From: Glandiceps talaboti | Lineage: Eukaryota > Hemichordata > Enteropneusta > Spengelidae | Reading direction: 5' to 3' | Assembly (NCBI RefSeq): GCF_964340395.1 | Contig: NC_135564.1 | Span: forward strand, 2,317,501-2,381,500 | Length of the DNA stretch: 64,000 nt | Part shown: positions 36,069-47,300 of the stretch, one piece after another | Numbering within the stretch: position 1 is the first letter of the stretch | Layout of the letters: each line of letters opens with the position of its first letter | Made by a program: the position numbers and the translations under genes | Notes under the pieces: model-generated | What the model saw: only the letters and a program-made list of their open reading frames with translations | What the model was told of the DNA's origin: nothing | Databases searched by the model: none

Positions 36069-39000
36069 TCTTATCAGCGCATTACGCAACAGCCTCAATG
36101 CGCTTTACAAAACTGAGAAAAAAAAACAAAACAAAAAAACCCCAAAAAACACAAAAAAAAACCCCCCCCCCAAAAAAAACCAAAAAAACCCTGACAACTT
36201 GAAATTCACTAAAAAACAAAACTTATTGATTACTGCTTATAAAAGTATAGTATGTTCTAAAAGTTTGTAAACAAGTATGTCTTCAGTTGGGACTTGAATG
36301 TTTCGATCGATACCGCTCTCCTAATGTGAATTGGGAGAGAGTTCCATAACTTAGGACCGGCAACAGAGAAGGCGCGATCTCCGTACGTGGTAGAATAGAA
36401 CTTACTTTCCGTCCACAGATCCCAGTAATCGTTTAATCTGTTCATGAGCTGCATACTGGATAGCTGCATAGGGTATAATTCTGGCCATGGTAGCTGAGTT
36501 GCCCCTCCATAGGTTAAAGAATCCTTCTCTTTTGTACGTCTTAGCAAGAACACTAAAGGCTGCTTGGTAGGAGAATTCTCTGTGCGAAGCTACAGACAAA
36601 CAGACACTGTTAGAAAGTGATGAAAAGCTCAGAACTTGAGAAGATAGAAATTATCTATATAGCTTTTTTGTATAGATATTCATAAAATTCTTGGTATATG
36701 TAATAGCATTTTACCTCATGCTAGGGGGTCAAAATAGAACAAGAAGGTCATTGGCATACAATCCTGACATTTTTTTCAAATATAATAAATTCGTTTTCTG
36801 ACTTTTTACAACCTTTTTGATATTTACTATAATGTCAATGATTGGAAGTTGTACAGATTAAACAATTTTGAGTCGCTTGTACACATTAATACATATCAAT
36901 AAACAAGACAGGAAATTGTTCTATTAAATTATGAAAGTTTTCTCTCATTTATTGATCTCTATCAATTTGTACTAGTGACTCAAAAATTGTTCAACCTGCA
37001 CAACTGCCACTCATTTACATTATATAGTAGATAGCAACGATTACGTTTTTGATGGGGAGCATTTTTCAGAGTTTCCAACTTTGTTATATCAAACCTTACT
37101 GGTAAATTGAATTGGTAAACATGCATTCTAAATACAACTGCATACAAATTATGTCATTACAAACCATACATTTCCAACCCACATATTTTGAGGAGATTGT
37201 TACAGTAACTGTAATATAAATATCATTAACATTATGACTCCCTCATATTAAATAAGGTGTGTACATACTTTGAAATATGATTTTTGTTCTGTCCAACGGA
37301 GCAATGGTTGTCTTGGCAACAGCACCAGCTATAGCTCCTGCAGTTAGAGATATTAGCACTTTATTGGTATTGCTTATCTGGAAAAAAAATCATCAGAATT
37401 AAAAATCAGTGAGGATGGATGTATATTGATGTATATTTTACAAACACCAACCTGCATAGTTCATTGTACAGACATACCACTGTCCAGGAATAACTCTGGT
37501 GGGATAATTTAGACTGCCTTCTAATAAGTTCTATATTAACTTGTCAAACATCTAGGTAATTTATATCATAAAGGTGAGGGTTATATCACCACAGAATTAC
37601 AGTTATGAAATTAGATGATATAATTAAAAGAAGTAGATCCTTGGATCACTATGTCATAGTTTTCATAATATTTACAAGATATTTGCTTTAATCTGAGGGA
37701 TAGAGGTGGATATGTAATAAAAATCAGTAGAACCTCAGATTACTATGTCAAAGATGTCATAATATTTACAACAAGATATTTGCTTTAATCTGAGGGATAG
37801 AGGTGGATATGTAATAAAAATCAGTAGAACCTCAGATTACTATGTCAAAGATTTCATAATATTTACAAGATATTTGCTTTAATCTGAGGGATAGAGGTGG
37901 ATATGTAATAAAAATCAGTAGAACCTCAGATTACTATGTCAAAGATGTCATAATATTTACAACAAGATATTTGCTTTAATCTGAGGGATAGAGATGGATA
38001 GTGTAATAAAAATGAGTAGAAGCTCAGATTACTATGTCAAAGATTTCATAATATTTACAACAAGATATTTGCTTTAATTAATCTGAGGAATAGAGGTGGA
38101 TAGTGTAATAAAAATCAGTAGAACCTCAGATTACTATGTCAAAGATTTCATAATATTTACAACAAGATATTTGCTTTAATCTGAGGGATAGAGGTGGATA
38201 TGTAATAAAAATCAGTAGAACCTCAGATTACTATGTCAAAGATGTCATAATATTTACAACAAGATATTTGCTTTAATCTGAGGGATAGAGATGGATAGTG
38301 TAATAAAAAGGAGTAGAAGCTCAGATTACTATGTCAAAGATGTCATAATATTTACAACAAGATATTTGCTTTAATCTGAGGGATAGAGATGGATAGTGTA
38401 ATAAAAAGGAGTAGAAGCTCAGATTACTATGTCAAAGATTTCTTTATGTCCAGGTCTCAAGATACTTCCTTTAATCTGAGAGTGGCAGTATTACAAGTGT
38501 TTTCATCAGCAATTTTAACTAACATCCTGTCAAAATTAATGTTTCGTTTTCCCAATAGGAAACTACTAGTATACATTTCCCTTGCTTTGTTACTACGACC
38601 TAAAACCTTTGCAAAATACACAAACAGACAGCTGTCACAATCATGCAAACCTTTTAAGTTGACTTACAGTTAACTAAATCTGTGTATGTAAAGATAATGG
38701 TTTGACAAGCTAATGGATTTTATATTACCTGTTATATTAAGTAGTCTGAAGAATTGACAGTTAATTTATTGTCTTGGGAATTTGTATTTATTCTAGAAAA
38801 GTAAAGTAGTGTACAAAACTAGATCAAGCAATGAATTTTCAATTCTCTGACCTAAGTCTAGGAATGTATTTTATTTATCTGGAGCTATGTCACAATGTGT
38901 GTATTTTAGAATTTCTAAGTGGACTTTTGCGTGATTGGCGATTTGATGTATGAGGGCCTCAATGGAAAGAAACCAACCCTGTAACACTCTGCATTGTTTG

Positions 39001-40188
39001 TAACGCTTATTCAATTTTACCCTGATAACGATATTTTATGATAATAATAATAATAATGTAATATTTTACACTCTACAATTTACTTGGCAAGGTCAAAATG
39101 TGAATTGCTTATCCTGCTATTTCTTTGTGAAGTGAATTAGCATATATATTCCAAGTTTTTGAAATTACCATGGAAATCTGTTCTTAAATAACCCGTTTTT
39201 CAAAGAGTATTGTTATTTATGTCTTTATATATAAAGAACAGTGCTCGATGCAATGTTAGTAGCAGAGCATTACAGACTTAATCCAAAGAATAAGGATGTT
39301 ATAAGTCGTTACTCAGAGTTTCATGCTTCCTCAGCGATCATCAGGTGACTGATAAATTGAGATTGTTAAGGTTGATATGTACATGTAAATGTTTGTGTAT
39401 GTTTCCATATATCTATATATATCTATCTATCTATCTATCTATATATATATATATGGAAAGACTATTTGATACATTTATATGGATAATACTAGTATTTGAC
39501 ACATATCAGCGATTCCCATTCGTTTTTGCCAATAAACAGCAAATCCTAGCGAAGAGAAACATTTTGTGTAGCCCTTTTTTTTGCCAGAACCCCTCCCATA
39601 CATTTTTTACCTTCCTAATAGATCATCCCATCACCCTACAGATCTTTCACCTGTGTCTGTTCCAGCTAAAATCAAACCAAAGTGAAGATTCTTGCTAAGT
39701 AAGACTCTTCCTATATAATATTTTCTATTAAATATCAGTGAAAAGAAACTCTAAGCGAAATAGAAACACAGTGTTTTCAGTGAAAACATTACAATACTAC
39801 ACTTGTTTTATTTTGTTTATTTTCTGAAAGAGAACAATAAATAACACAACAACCAAGAGTGTGCCCTCTAGTGGTAGTCAAATGGGTCAAAATGATAAAA
39901 ACTGGGATATAATCTTGTGAGTCACCACATAGTAAGAGATAGGGAACACCAAATTTTAGTGCGTCACTATAAATTGTGTGTGTTAATGGTACGTCAAATT
40001 GGCTTAGAGGGCACACTGACCGAGAAATGTGTACAACTTACCTGTGAGTCTTTCACATCTTGTACCCTAGTTGTTGCTTTCCGTACCTCTTCTATATCTA
40101 GACTATGAGGATCTTCTTTCACTGTTGCTGATTCTATCATTTTCTCTACAGGGCTTTGTATTACATTAGTGGGTCTTATAGATTGCAT
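33206..40188 (-). CDS. SLC25A42: Mitochondrial CoA/PAP carrier SLC25A42
   Basis: Six coding exons (minus): 40188-40042, 37377-37269, 36589-36406, 35373-35257, 34337-34186, 33534-33206. They join in phase into 345 residues (the human protein is 318). Three mitochondrial-carrier repeats are present, with signature motifs PLDRTK (76-81), [10 protein letters not shown] (from 170) and [10 protein letters not shown] (from 265). The strongest orthologue markers are [28 protein letters not shown], and near the C-terminus [20 protein letters not shown]; all align closely to vertebrate SLC25A42. The family member exchanges coenzyme A for adenine nucleotides and adenosine 3',5'-diphosphate across the inner mitochondrial membrane. 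The N-terminal ~48 residues ([13 protein letters not shown]...) are longer and not conserved. The ATG at 40188 is the first in the exon starting at 40205 after a TTGTAG acceptor, so a non-coding leader exon lies upstream, probably near 44.06-44.17 kb. A LINE tail sits about 10 bp into the intron after exon 3, and an array of partial copies of exon 6 fills the end of intron 5. Confidence 0.96.
33486..33960 (-). repeat. Intronic array of partial last-exon copies with acceptor sites
   Basis: Five to six units of about 88 bp. The unit overlaps the start of the last SLC25A42 exon (33534) and repeats upstream of it near 33573, 33661, 33746 and 33835, with a partial unit near 33906. Each unit contains a TTTCAG acceptor followed by the first ~50 bp of the exon (coding [17 protein letters not shown]), then intron text ('atcgatttaacgtccatta'). 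Differences between units are few. Confidence 0.92.
34640..34790 (-). mobile_element. Possible retroelement tail, minus strand
   Basis: A (TTA)n tract at about 34648-34668 is followed by 'tctttattgccataagtata'. Read on the minus strand this ends in 'aataaaga(taa)n', as in a 5'-truncated LINE/SINE insertion. Weak evidence. It lies in SLC25A42 intron 4. Confidence 0.3.
36017..36398 (-). mobile_element. 5'-truncated LINE tail next to a splice donor
   Basis: The minus strand codes [20 protein letters not shown] and on to [13 protein letters not shown] with a stop at 36257. This is the conserved C-terminus of CR1/Jockey-clade reverse transcriptases. The 3' region contains 'gtaaagcgcattgaggct' and 'gtaatgcgctgataag', then an (AAT/TTA)n tail at 36031-36066: the hairpin-plus-microsatellite end typical of CR1/L2-like LINEs. 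A T/G-rich low-complexity tract (36118-36190) interrupts it. The coding similarity begins about 10 bp past the SLC25A42 exon 3 donor (exon end 36406). Confidence 0.8.
37640..38440. repeat. 97-bp tandem array, about eight units
   Basis: Units contain 'tctgagggatagaggtggat', 'cagattactatgtcaaaga' and 'aagatatttgctttaa'. The period measured between the first two units (37692 and 37789) is 97 bp. It lies in SLC25A42 intron 1. No splice site is copied. Confidence 0.92.
38450..39910. other. SLC25A42 intron 1, no further gene
   Basis: AT-rich. Contains a (CTAT)n/(TA)n tract at 39411-39454 and small ORFs only. Confidence 0.5.
39913..40018 (+). mobile_element. Short dispersed repeat, family 4 copy B
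   Basis: Matches 24504-24592 in ordered blocks (see that entry). Ends about 20 bp from the donor of SLC25A42 exon 1. Confidence 0.5.
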
Positions 40189-42257
40189 GGGAATAACTTA
40201 TACACCTACAAGAAAAGATGACAAAACAAAATCATCAAACAATGACAATGTCTGTATAGTTAAATTCTGATAGCTTGAGTGACTGAATTGTAATAACTGT
40301 GATTATCAAAAGGCTTTCAATATCAAATTATCTGTTAGCTTGTTAGTATCACTGGATCCTAGTCTTGTCAAGGCCTCAGATCTGAGCTCAAAAGATTGCT
40401 AAACAAATACTGAGGATGACAGTACCACTGGTGCAAGCCCTCTAAAGTACCTTTGATGCTAAACCTGTGGAGGTAAATCAAATGCCATTAATTTCAGATT
40501 TCAGCTAATCAAAATCAGCCAACTTTTACAAGACAAATATTCTGAGTAGACACAAACGTGACAGACACAGAGATAGTTTTTCTTGTCATGTGAGCAAAAT
40601 AAAATTTCTCACAAATATATATATGGTAACCAGCACAGGTATTTACCTAACTACCTGCTGAATCAAAATATTCAATTTCAATTTTGATTCATTTGAAATA
40701 GAGATCTGTTAAGTACTGGTACTGGTAACAGTGGTGATGAAAATGCAGAGAAACAACATGTAATGTCGATAAATGACAATTTCATTAACATTACATAACA
40801 AACAGGCCTCTCTGCAGAAATGGTAGTAAATGCTCGCCAACAAGTTTTCAAAATAGTAGAAAAATTCCTCTGGTTTCCAAGAATTATCTTTATAACAACA
40901 TGCAATGTACTTCTGTCAAACACACAACATACATCATAGTGCAAAGTATAGTCTGGATGCCAACGTGGTTTCTAACTAAACCATGTTGTGAGTGGAGGTG
41001 TAAATCGTAATAATACTGTATAGGAACTAGACTACGCAAAGTATAACTTCCAGAGACCATCAATGATGGTAAATAAACTAATCACTCAAACTGTTGGTAG
41101 ATAGTCCTTTCAATTGATGGAACATACTTCCCCAACAGGTTTTCAAGCAGGTTAAAAAAACAACTCCACCTTGTGAAAGCGAGCTTTCCAAATTATACTA
41201 CAGGTATTACTTTTGTCAAATATGAAACCTACATCACGGTGCAAAATGTAATTTCCAAAGCATCTTCATCATATTAAGCACTCAAAAGTTAGTAGACAGA
41301 CATTAAACCTCCATGATACGAGTCTACTGCTGTACAGCAAATTCAACAAAGATGGGAATACAATAAAATCCTATATTAATTAAGACTACAGACATGTTCA
41401 AGCTTATCAAAAACATCGCAAACAACATGAACACGTCATAACTCATCATTCGGCCTACGAAAGATAATTGCTCTCTTCCTCTAATTTTGCATGGTTTTAT
41501 CCAGAATCTACATGTTAATAATTCAATTTCAATAATACTATCATGAAACATCCCCATTTTGATAAATAGTGAAGTAAACATACTAAAACTAAATATTTTT
41601 AATTTTATCTATGAATTAGCAGAATTTCACCAAAATATGTAGGTTTTTGTAGACCTTGAAAGTGTACGTTGGTTAATATTACCTAATTTCCCAAGTAATT
41701 TCACTAGGATTACTCGTTCAAAATTATGGGACATTAATATATTGTCATCATATGCTGAAACAACACAAATTTCTCCTCATTTTGCCATCTCCTGGCTTCT
41801 ATTATCACAAAGAACCCACAATTGCATACATAGTCAAAGAGTTTACACAATCTACTTATGAATTCAAATTATGTAATTTTCATTTATTTTGTACAACCTA
41901 CTGGTATTATTTGTATTTATAACTAATCTGTATCAATTTTTAATATTAATGGTTGGCTTGTATATCATGTGTTTGCTAAAGGTTGCAGAATCCTGGTAAC
42001 AGAAAGTGGGAAATCAGGTAAAAATGGCAGTTTCCCATATACTCAGGAGCTGAGGGCTCAAAATTAATGGTAGTGCCTTGTCCACAGACTTCTGGAACTA
42101 TCACAGAAATAAAGTTAATTTCAAGGGTTGACATTGTACCATGATTTTGTTAGGGAATGCCAGTATTAGTAAAATGACTGGGAAACTGACGTAAATTTTA
42201 TATAACCACTGATTCACGAATTGAAATCTAAGGTAGCATCAAATTTAACTTATACCC

Positions 42258-42345
42258 TTGGTAGTCAGATTTAAATCATGTGAACTGTTTCAGCTACAAT
42301 TTTCTATTGATTTCCATTGCTTAAAAGTGTACTTGTCCTGAATTA
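42258..42345 (+). mobile_element. MITE-like element, family 3
   Basis: Shares 'ttggtagtc', 'gtgaactgtttcagctaca' and 'ttttctattgatttcca' with 63538-63616. The 3' inverted end is eroded. Confidence 0.5.
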
Positions 42346-42367
42346 CCAGGTACTAGTAATTCATCAT

Positions 42368-42463
42368 TACAAACCACGGCCTGTTTTACGGCACTGTTCA
42401 TAACGTGCCATCCCACTGTATTTCGAAGTGTAGCAGAAGAAATAACAGCTCTGGTTTGTGAGA
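42368..42463. mobile_element. MITE-like element, family 2
   Basis: Inverted ends 'ttacaaacca' and 'tggtttgtga'. The core ('aacgtgcc', 'cccaactgta'-like, 'gcagaagaaat') is shared with 50039-50121. Confidence 0.55.
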
Positions 42464-44055
42464 ATGTGGTAATTTCAAGCCTTCACAAAATATGGGTCAA
42501 TTCTTACAAATGGGTGACAACATTGAACAATGATACATTTTCACACACTAATGTATGAAACAATTTTCCCTCAGCTTGGGTTATCTAAGTTACATATGAG
42601 GAAATATAAAATTCGGTAAATATGACAAATTCTATAATTATACTATGTGTTTATATGAAATTTTGATTTAAAAGAATTGTACATTCATTGACAATGTTGA
42701 GTATCTAAACAATACCTGTCTATTTTTTAGTTGACCTTTGGATATATTGGCACACTTAATTTTAAACATGACACAGGGTCACAATACAGATCTTTCATAT
42801 CAGATTCACACTACATAAAATTTTTAGTTCACATATTTCTCTTACATTGTATTCTGCACCAGGATTCGATACAGTCAGGTAATTAATTTCTAATTGTATC
42901 AAGAGTGTCATAAGGTAGAAATATATCATCTATTTATGGGAGTTTTATGGCTGCAGTAGTTTGATAATTTACCTAAATTAAGGGATTGTTCTGACTGTGT
43001 TGCTAAATAGTATAATCTAAGCAAATTATGTTAAATGTATAGATCCACTTAGGTAAGGTCAAAGGATACTGGGTGCACATAAATTTTAATAGGAAATATT
43101 TAAACTCATTTCAAATATTTGTCTATACAATTAAAGTTTGATATGTTACAAAATAATTCCAGCCCTTATGAAAATACCAACTCAAGACTTTTTTTTTTCC
43201 TGTTGTCAACTCATTATTCCATGAATGACAATGTCATACTTAAAACGGTAAAACAGAGAAAGAAGACATGACAAATATATCAACCAACATTATCTCAATA
43301 CTGATTTTCTTTTAATTTTAAAACTCAAACCGATCAAACTTCCTAGTTAAGACTAGCTGCAATAATTGTAGCGATAGTTTTGATTTTGAATTTTTTTTGA
43401 GACTTTTGGGGATGATGTGATATTGTTGACCGTCGGCGAGCATGAAGCATAGTCTGCAGTCAACAATACTCAACAACTGTTGTTTTACATATGTACACAT
43501 GTGATGTCACAACAGTAAATGATTTTGACAGAGATCAAAGTTCGGGTCTCAAACACTGCTACTTACACGTATTCACTTTGAAAATCCAATCTGCCATATA
43601 CAAGAAGTTGCGTTTTTATAACAGCTGCAGGGATTTCATCACTTGAAGTTGAAGATATTACACGGAATGGATGATACAATCGTGTGAATGTTTGTGTCAG
43701 ACATCTTGAACAATATGTTAATTATTTACGTCAATTGATAAAATTCTGTTACCTTTGACCAGCCTGCGAATGGAGCTGTACGATGCCCTGAGATCAAGTC
43801 AGCACACATGACTGATTATTTCGTCCAAAGTACAAAATGTCACAGATAACAACGACTTCGGGGAGACAACGCAACTTTTTGGTTGTGTTACTGTCACTAC
43901 ATTGACCCTTCCGAAGTCCCTCGTTGAGGTCAGACAAAAATTTAACAAACACGACGACTACATATATTCGCGCAAGTCCCATGAAGAAATCCTTATTCTA
44001 TGTTCATAATAACCTTACCAAAATATATACCAAGAGTGACAGGAATGTTACTTAC

Positions 44056-44360
44056 ATCATGATCAAACGTCGGTCACTTGACGTCCCACGCCACGCTCCC
44101 ATACATGCACAGTGCAGTATCTGTGTCACTATGAAAGTTCACGGTGTGACCTCGCGCCGGGAAAAAATTTTAACAAGAAATTTGGAATGGAGATTCTCTT
44201 AATAATTTTAGCATTAAAATTGCTGTAATAAGACTATTTCTTTTAAATTCAATTTTAAGATGTTGTTTTCCTCTCAGATATAATACTAGTAGTATAATTG
44301 TTCCCTCAAAATTTACCAATCAAGCATATCATCCGCGACCAAGGATACCATAACATCAAA
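44056..44360. promoter_or_regulatory. Probable bidirectional promoter, SLC25A42 and CALML4
   Basis: The CALML4 start codon lies at 44361 (plus), while SLC25A42 needs a leader exon upstream of 40205 (minus). 44075-44170 is locally CpG-rich ('cctcgcgccggg' at 44151-44162). On the minus strand a candidate leader exon would end at 44056 with a GTAAGTAAC donor. A second donor-like GTAAGGTT lies near 44017. This gives a head-to-head pair only about 200-300 bp apart. No TATA box was identified. Confidence 0.45.
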
Positions 44361-47300
44361 ATGGTAGGTAGTCTGAAGTCTCGCACCTAATCGCTGAAAG
44401 ATTTTGTAAATATTGTCAGTTTCTCACCTATCTTTTTCACCGTTATTTTGCAGGCACACGTTTTAACACAGAAGCAAATAGACGGTATGTAACTTTTATC
44501 TTTTTTATTACCCAATTGTTGTTGCAAGCATTTTTCACGCACTCCTGAAATACCGGAAGTAGAGGCAGTCGATGTTGTGTACACTGTGCGGGAAACTGTT
44601 TGAACTGGTAGCAGGGCGTCTTCAGTCCAATCGCTATGTTTCCAGACAATCATAACAATTATTTTGGAATATTTGGCTTATTATAGCTCGATAAAGGTAG
44701 TGTGGAAGGAAAGTTTGCGTTAATTTAAGTGTTTAAACGAAAGAATGTAGTTCGAGTAGTGTATTCCAACAACAGGTGTCAGGACCACACCCTGAGTGAC
44801 CCAGCCCAAATATTCCAAATAAAAGAGAGTGAATATGCCGATGTGATACTAGTAGGTAGGAATTCATCGCTATCTCGCCTGTCGAGTATAAACGGCATGA
44901 CACACTGCATGTGAAAAAATGTCACAATTGATTTTTAATTTATTCATTGGGAGCATTCAGTTAGTGTAGTGGGAATTGTCAAAGGAAGTAAAATAATAAA
45001 AAAGAAAAGGAAATATGATTAACAAATATTTTGCAAGTGTTCAAGTTTGCTATATTACAAGGCCATCTTCTATTCTGCTTCTTAAGAGTTGAAAGTAAAG
45101 CTTCTTGTTCTTGGTAAAATTATCATTTACAAGTATCCAGTTATTGTTTTGTTGATCTTGTTGAATCTTGTTGCCGTAGTGATAGCATCTTTTGAAGTCT
45201 AATTTTACTAGTTGTTTTTATTAGTGTAGTGTCTATATTTAGGCTATTATGTAAGGACAGTTAATATATAAAACAAATGCTTACATCTACTCTCTTTTTC
45301 TGACAATTGAGGAAAATGTTTTTTCTCTCTTAAATATAGAATGAAAACTCCATAGAATTGAAGACTAGAGAAGATAACTCTCAATTTCTGACATTGTGCT
45401 GACATTTTGATTTCATTTTCACACAGAGTTCAAGGAGTGTTTTTCCCTGTATGATAGGACGGGGAAAGGTGTCATCAACAAAAAAGATCTAACAACAGTG
45501 ATGAGATCACTAGGCACCAACCCAACCATTGTAGAAATCAAAGAATACTTAAAGCAGTATGATAAAGGTGAGTTGAATACCTGTAGTAGTTTGTAGGTTA
45601 GTATTTCACTACATGTCAGTAGCTTTTATACACCTGGTCATCTTATGTGTATGTCCTTGGGTGGTAAATACTAAGTAGGTCACATGCAATACCAGATGTA
45701 TAGCAAATCTTCACATGAAAACTCTTATAGGTGTGTGAAGTCAGGATGATAATTGATTTCAGGACACATTTGATTGACACTGATATCAAACCTACCTGGC
45801 TGTTACATCACGCCTGTATAAACGTAGCTAGTTATGAATTGTCCATTTTATACCTGTACTGTAGAACATTTTGTTTCAAGATTGTGTATCTTTTTCTATC
45901 CATTGTACCTTAAATGTGTTGTCCATTGTCTTGACCTTTTTCTCCCTTTAGGTGATGGCAAGGTGCATTTTGATAACTTTCTAATTATTATGCATAAACA
46001 ATTGAAAGCTGAAGATCCTTCAAAAGAAATTTTAGAAGCCTTCAGAAGAACAGACAAACAAAACAGAGGCTTTATCATTGCCAAGGAATTTAAACACATC
46101 ATGACCAGTTTTGGAGAAAAACTTACCCCAAAAGAAGGTATGTGACAAAAAGTATTCAGTATTTATTGTCTCACATAATTTAGGGAGTACTGAGGACTGT
46201 GTACAGCTTTCCTTCAGATTGGTCTTAGTTTGAGAATGAGGCTGTTATACATAGTAGATGTATTCAATATTTGTTGTCTCACATAATTGAGTAGTGAGGA
46301 CCATATACAGCTTTCTTTCAGATTGGTCTTAGTTTTAGAATGAGGCTGTTATATATAGTAGATGTACTATGAATATCATCTGGTTAAAAAAATGTCGTGT
46401 TTTCAGCGGCAATAATGACAAACCAATTACGTACGAATGAACCTTTAATGGCGGATAGGCATAAAGTACATAACAAAGGAAAGAGAAATAACGAACACAC
46501 GAACTAGGGTTCATATGACATATAACATAGGTCGTAGTGTGATGGCGTGATCGCCTCTTCTTGTTCCTCTCTCTTTTGAGGATATTTAACATTCAAATGT
46601 TCTATCTATTCGTTCGTAGACGTTGAGGTACCGGTAGGAATTCAACTAATTGTGACACATACATATATATAGTCACATGTACATAAACTAATAATAAATA
46701 AAGTTAACAATTGTTTCACATGCAAGTCACAACTGGACGTCAATATATAATGTTCAAAATAAGTTTGGCACTATTAGGGCTGGAACGTTTTGCTGAATAC
46801 CTGTAAAGTAAGGTTGGGCGGCGCTAGGCTCGCACCCATTAATAGGCATTATTATGGCCTGAGTATATATTCATTGTAGGATCCATTCTCCAGATGTCTG
46901 CCATTGTGGTGGCTTTTTAGGTCTAGTCGAACGACGGTGTGATGTGATGGTTGATTGATTGTTGTTGTTGTCTGGAGTTGTTTCAATCGTCTCCGTGTTG
47001 GTTGTAACAGGTAATGGTAGTGGTGTTTCTTGATCCTGTTCTGGTGGCATAGTTAATAATGTGGGTGGTGGTGGAGGAGGTGCTTTGGTGTTATGAGGAT
47101 GAGGGTAGTTTATTGCAGGAGTGTCATGGTCTGCAGTAGTGTTGTGGTTAGGGTCAAATTCTTCGTTATCGTGTAAACCTCTAATTGGTCCAGGTGTTTG
47201 ATGTTGTGTAGTGGGTTTGACATGGTAACAGTCCATGATGTGGATGTCGTATTCCTTTGAGCGTAATTGTGATTTCGTGAATTTACGGATTTTGCAACGG

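Larger units (their letters stand above)
40210..43550. other. Presumed SLC25A42 leader intron
   Basis: No splice-supported coding exon on either strand. Contains two MITE-like elements (42258-42345 and 42368-42463), otherwise plain AT-rich DNA. Confidence 0.45.

Noticed and set aside
37640-38440. CRISPR-like array
   Set aside because: Units are contiguous tandem repeats without unique spacers, in an intron of an animal gene.
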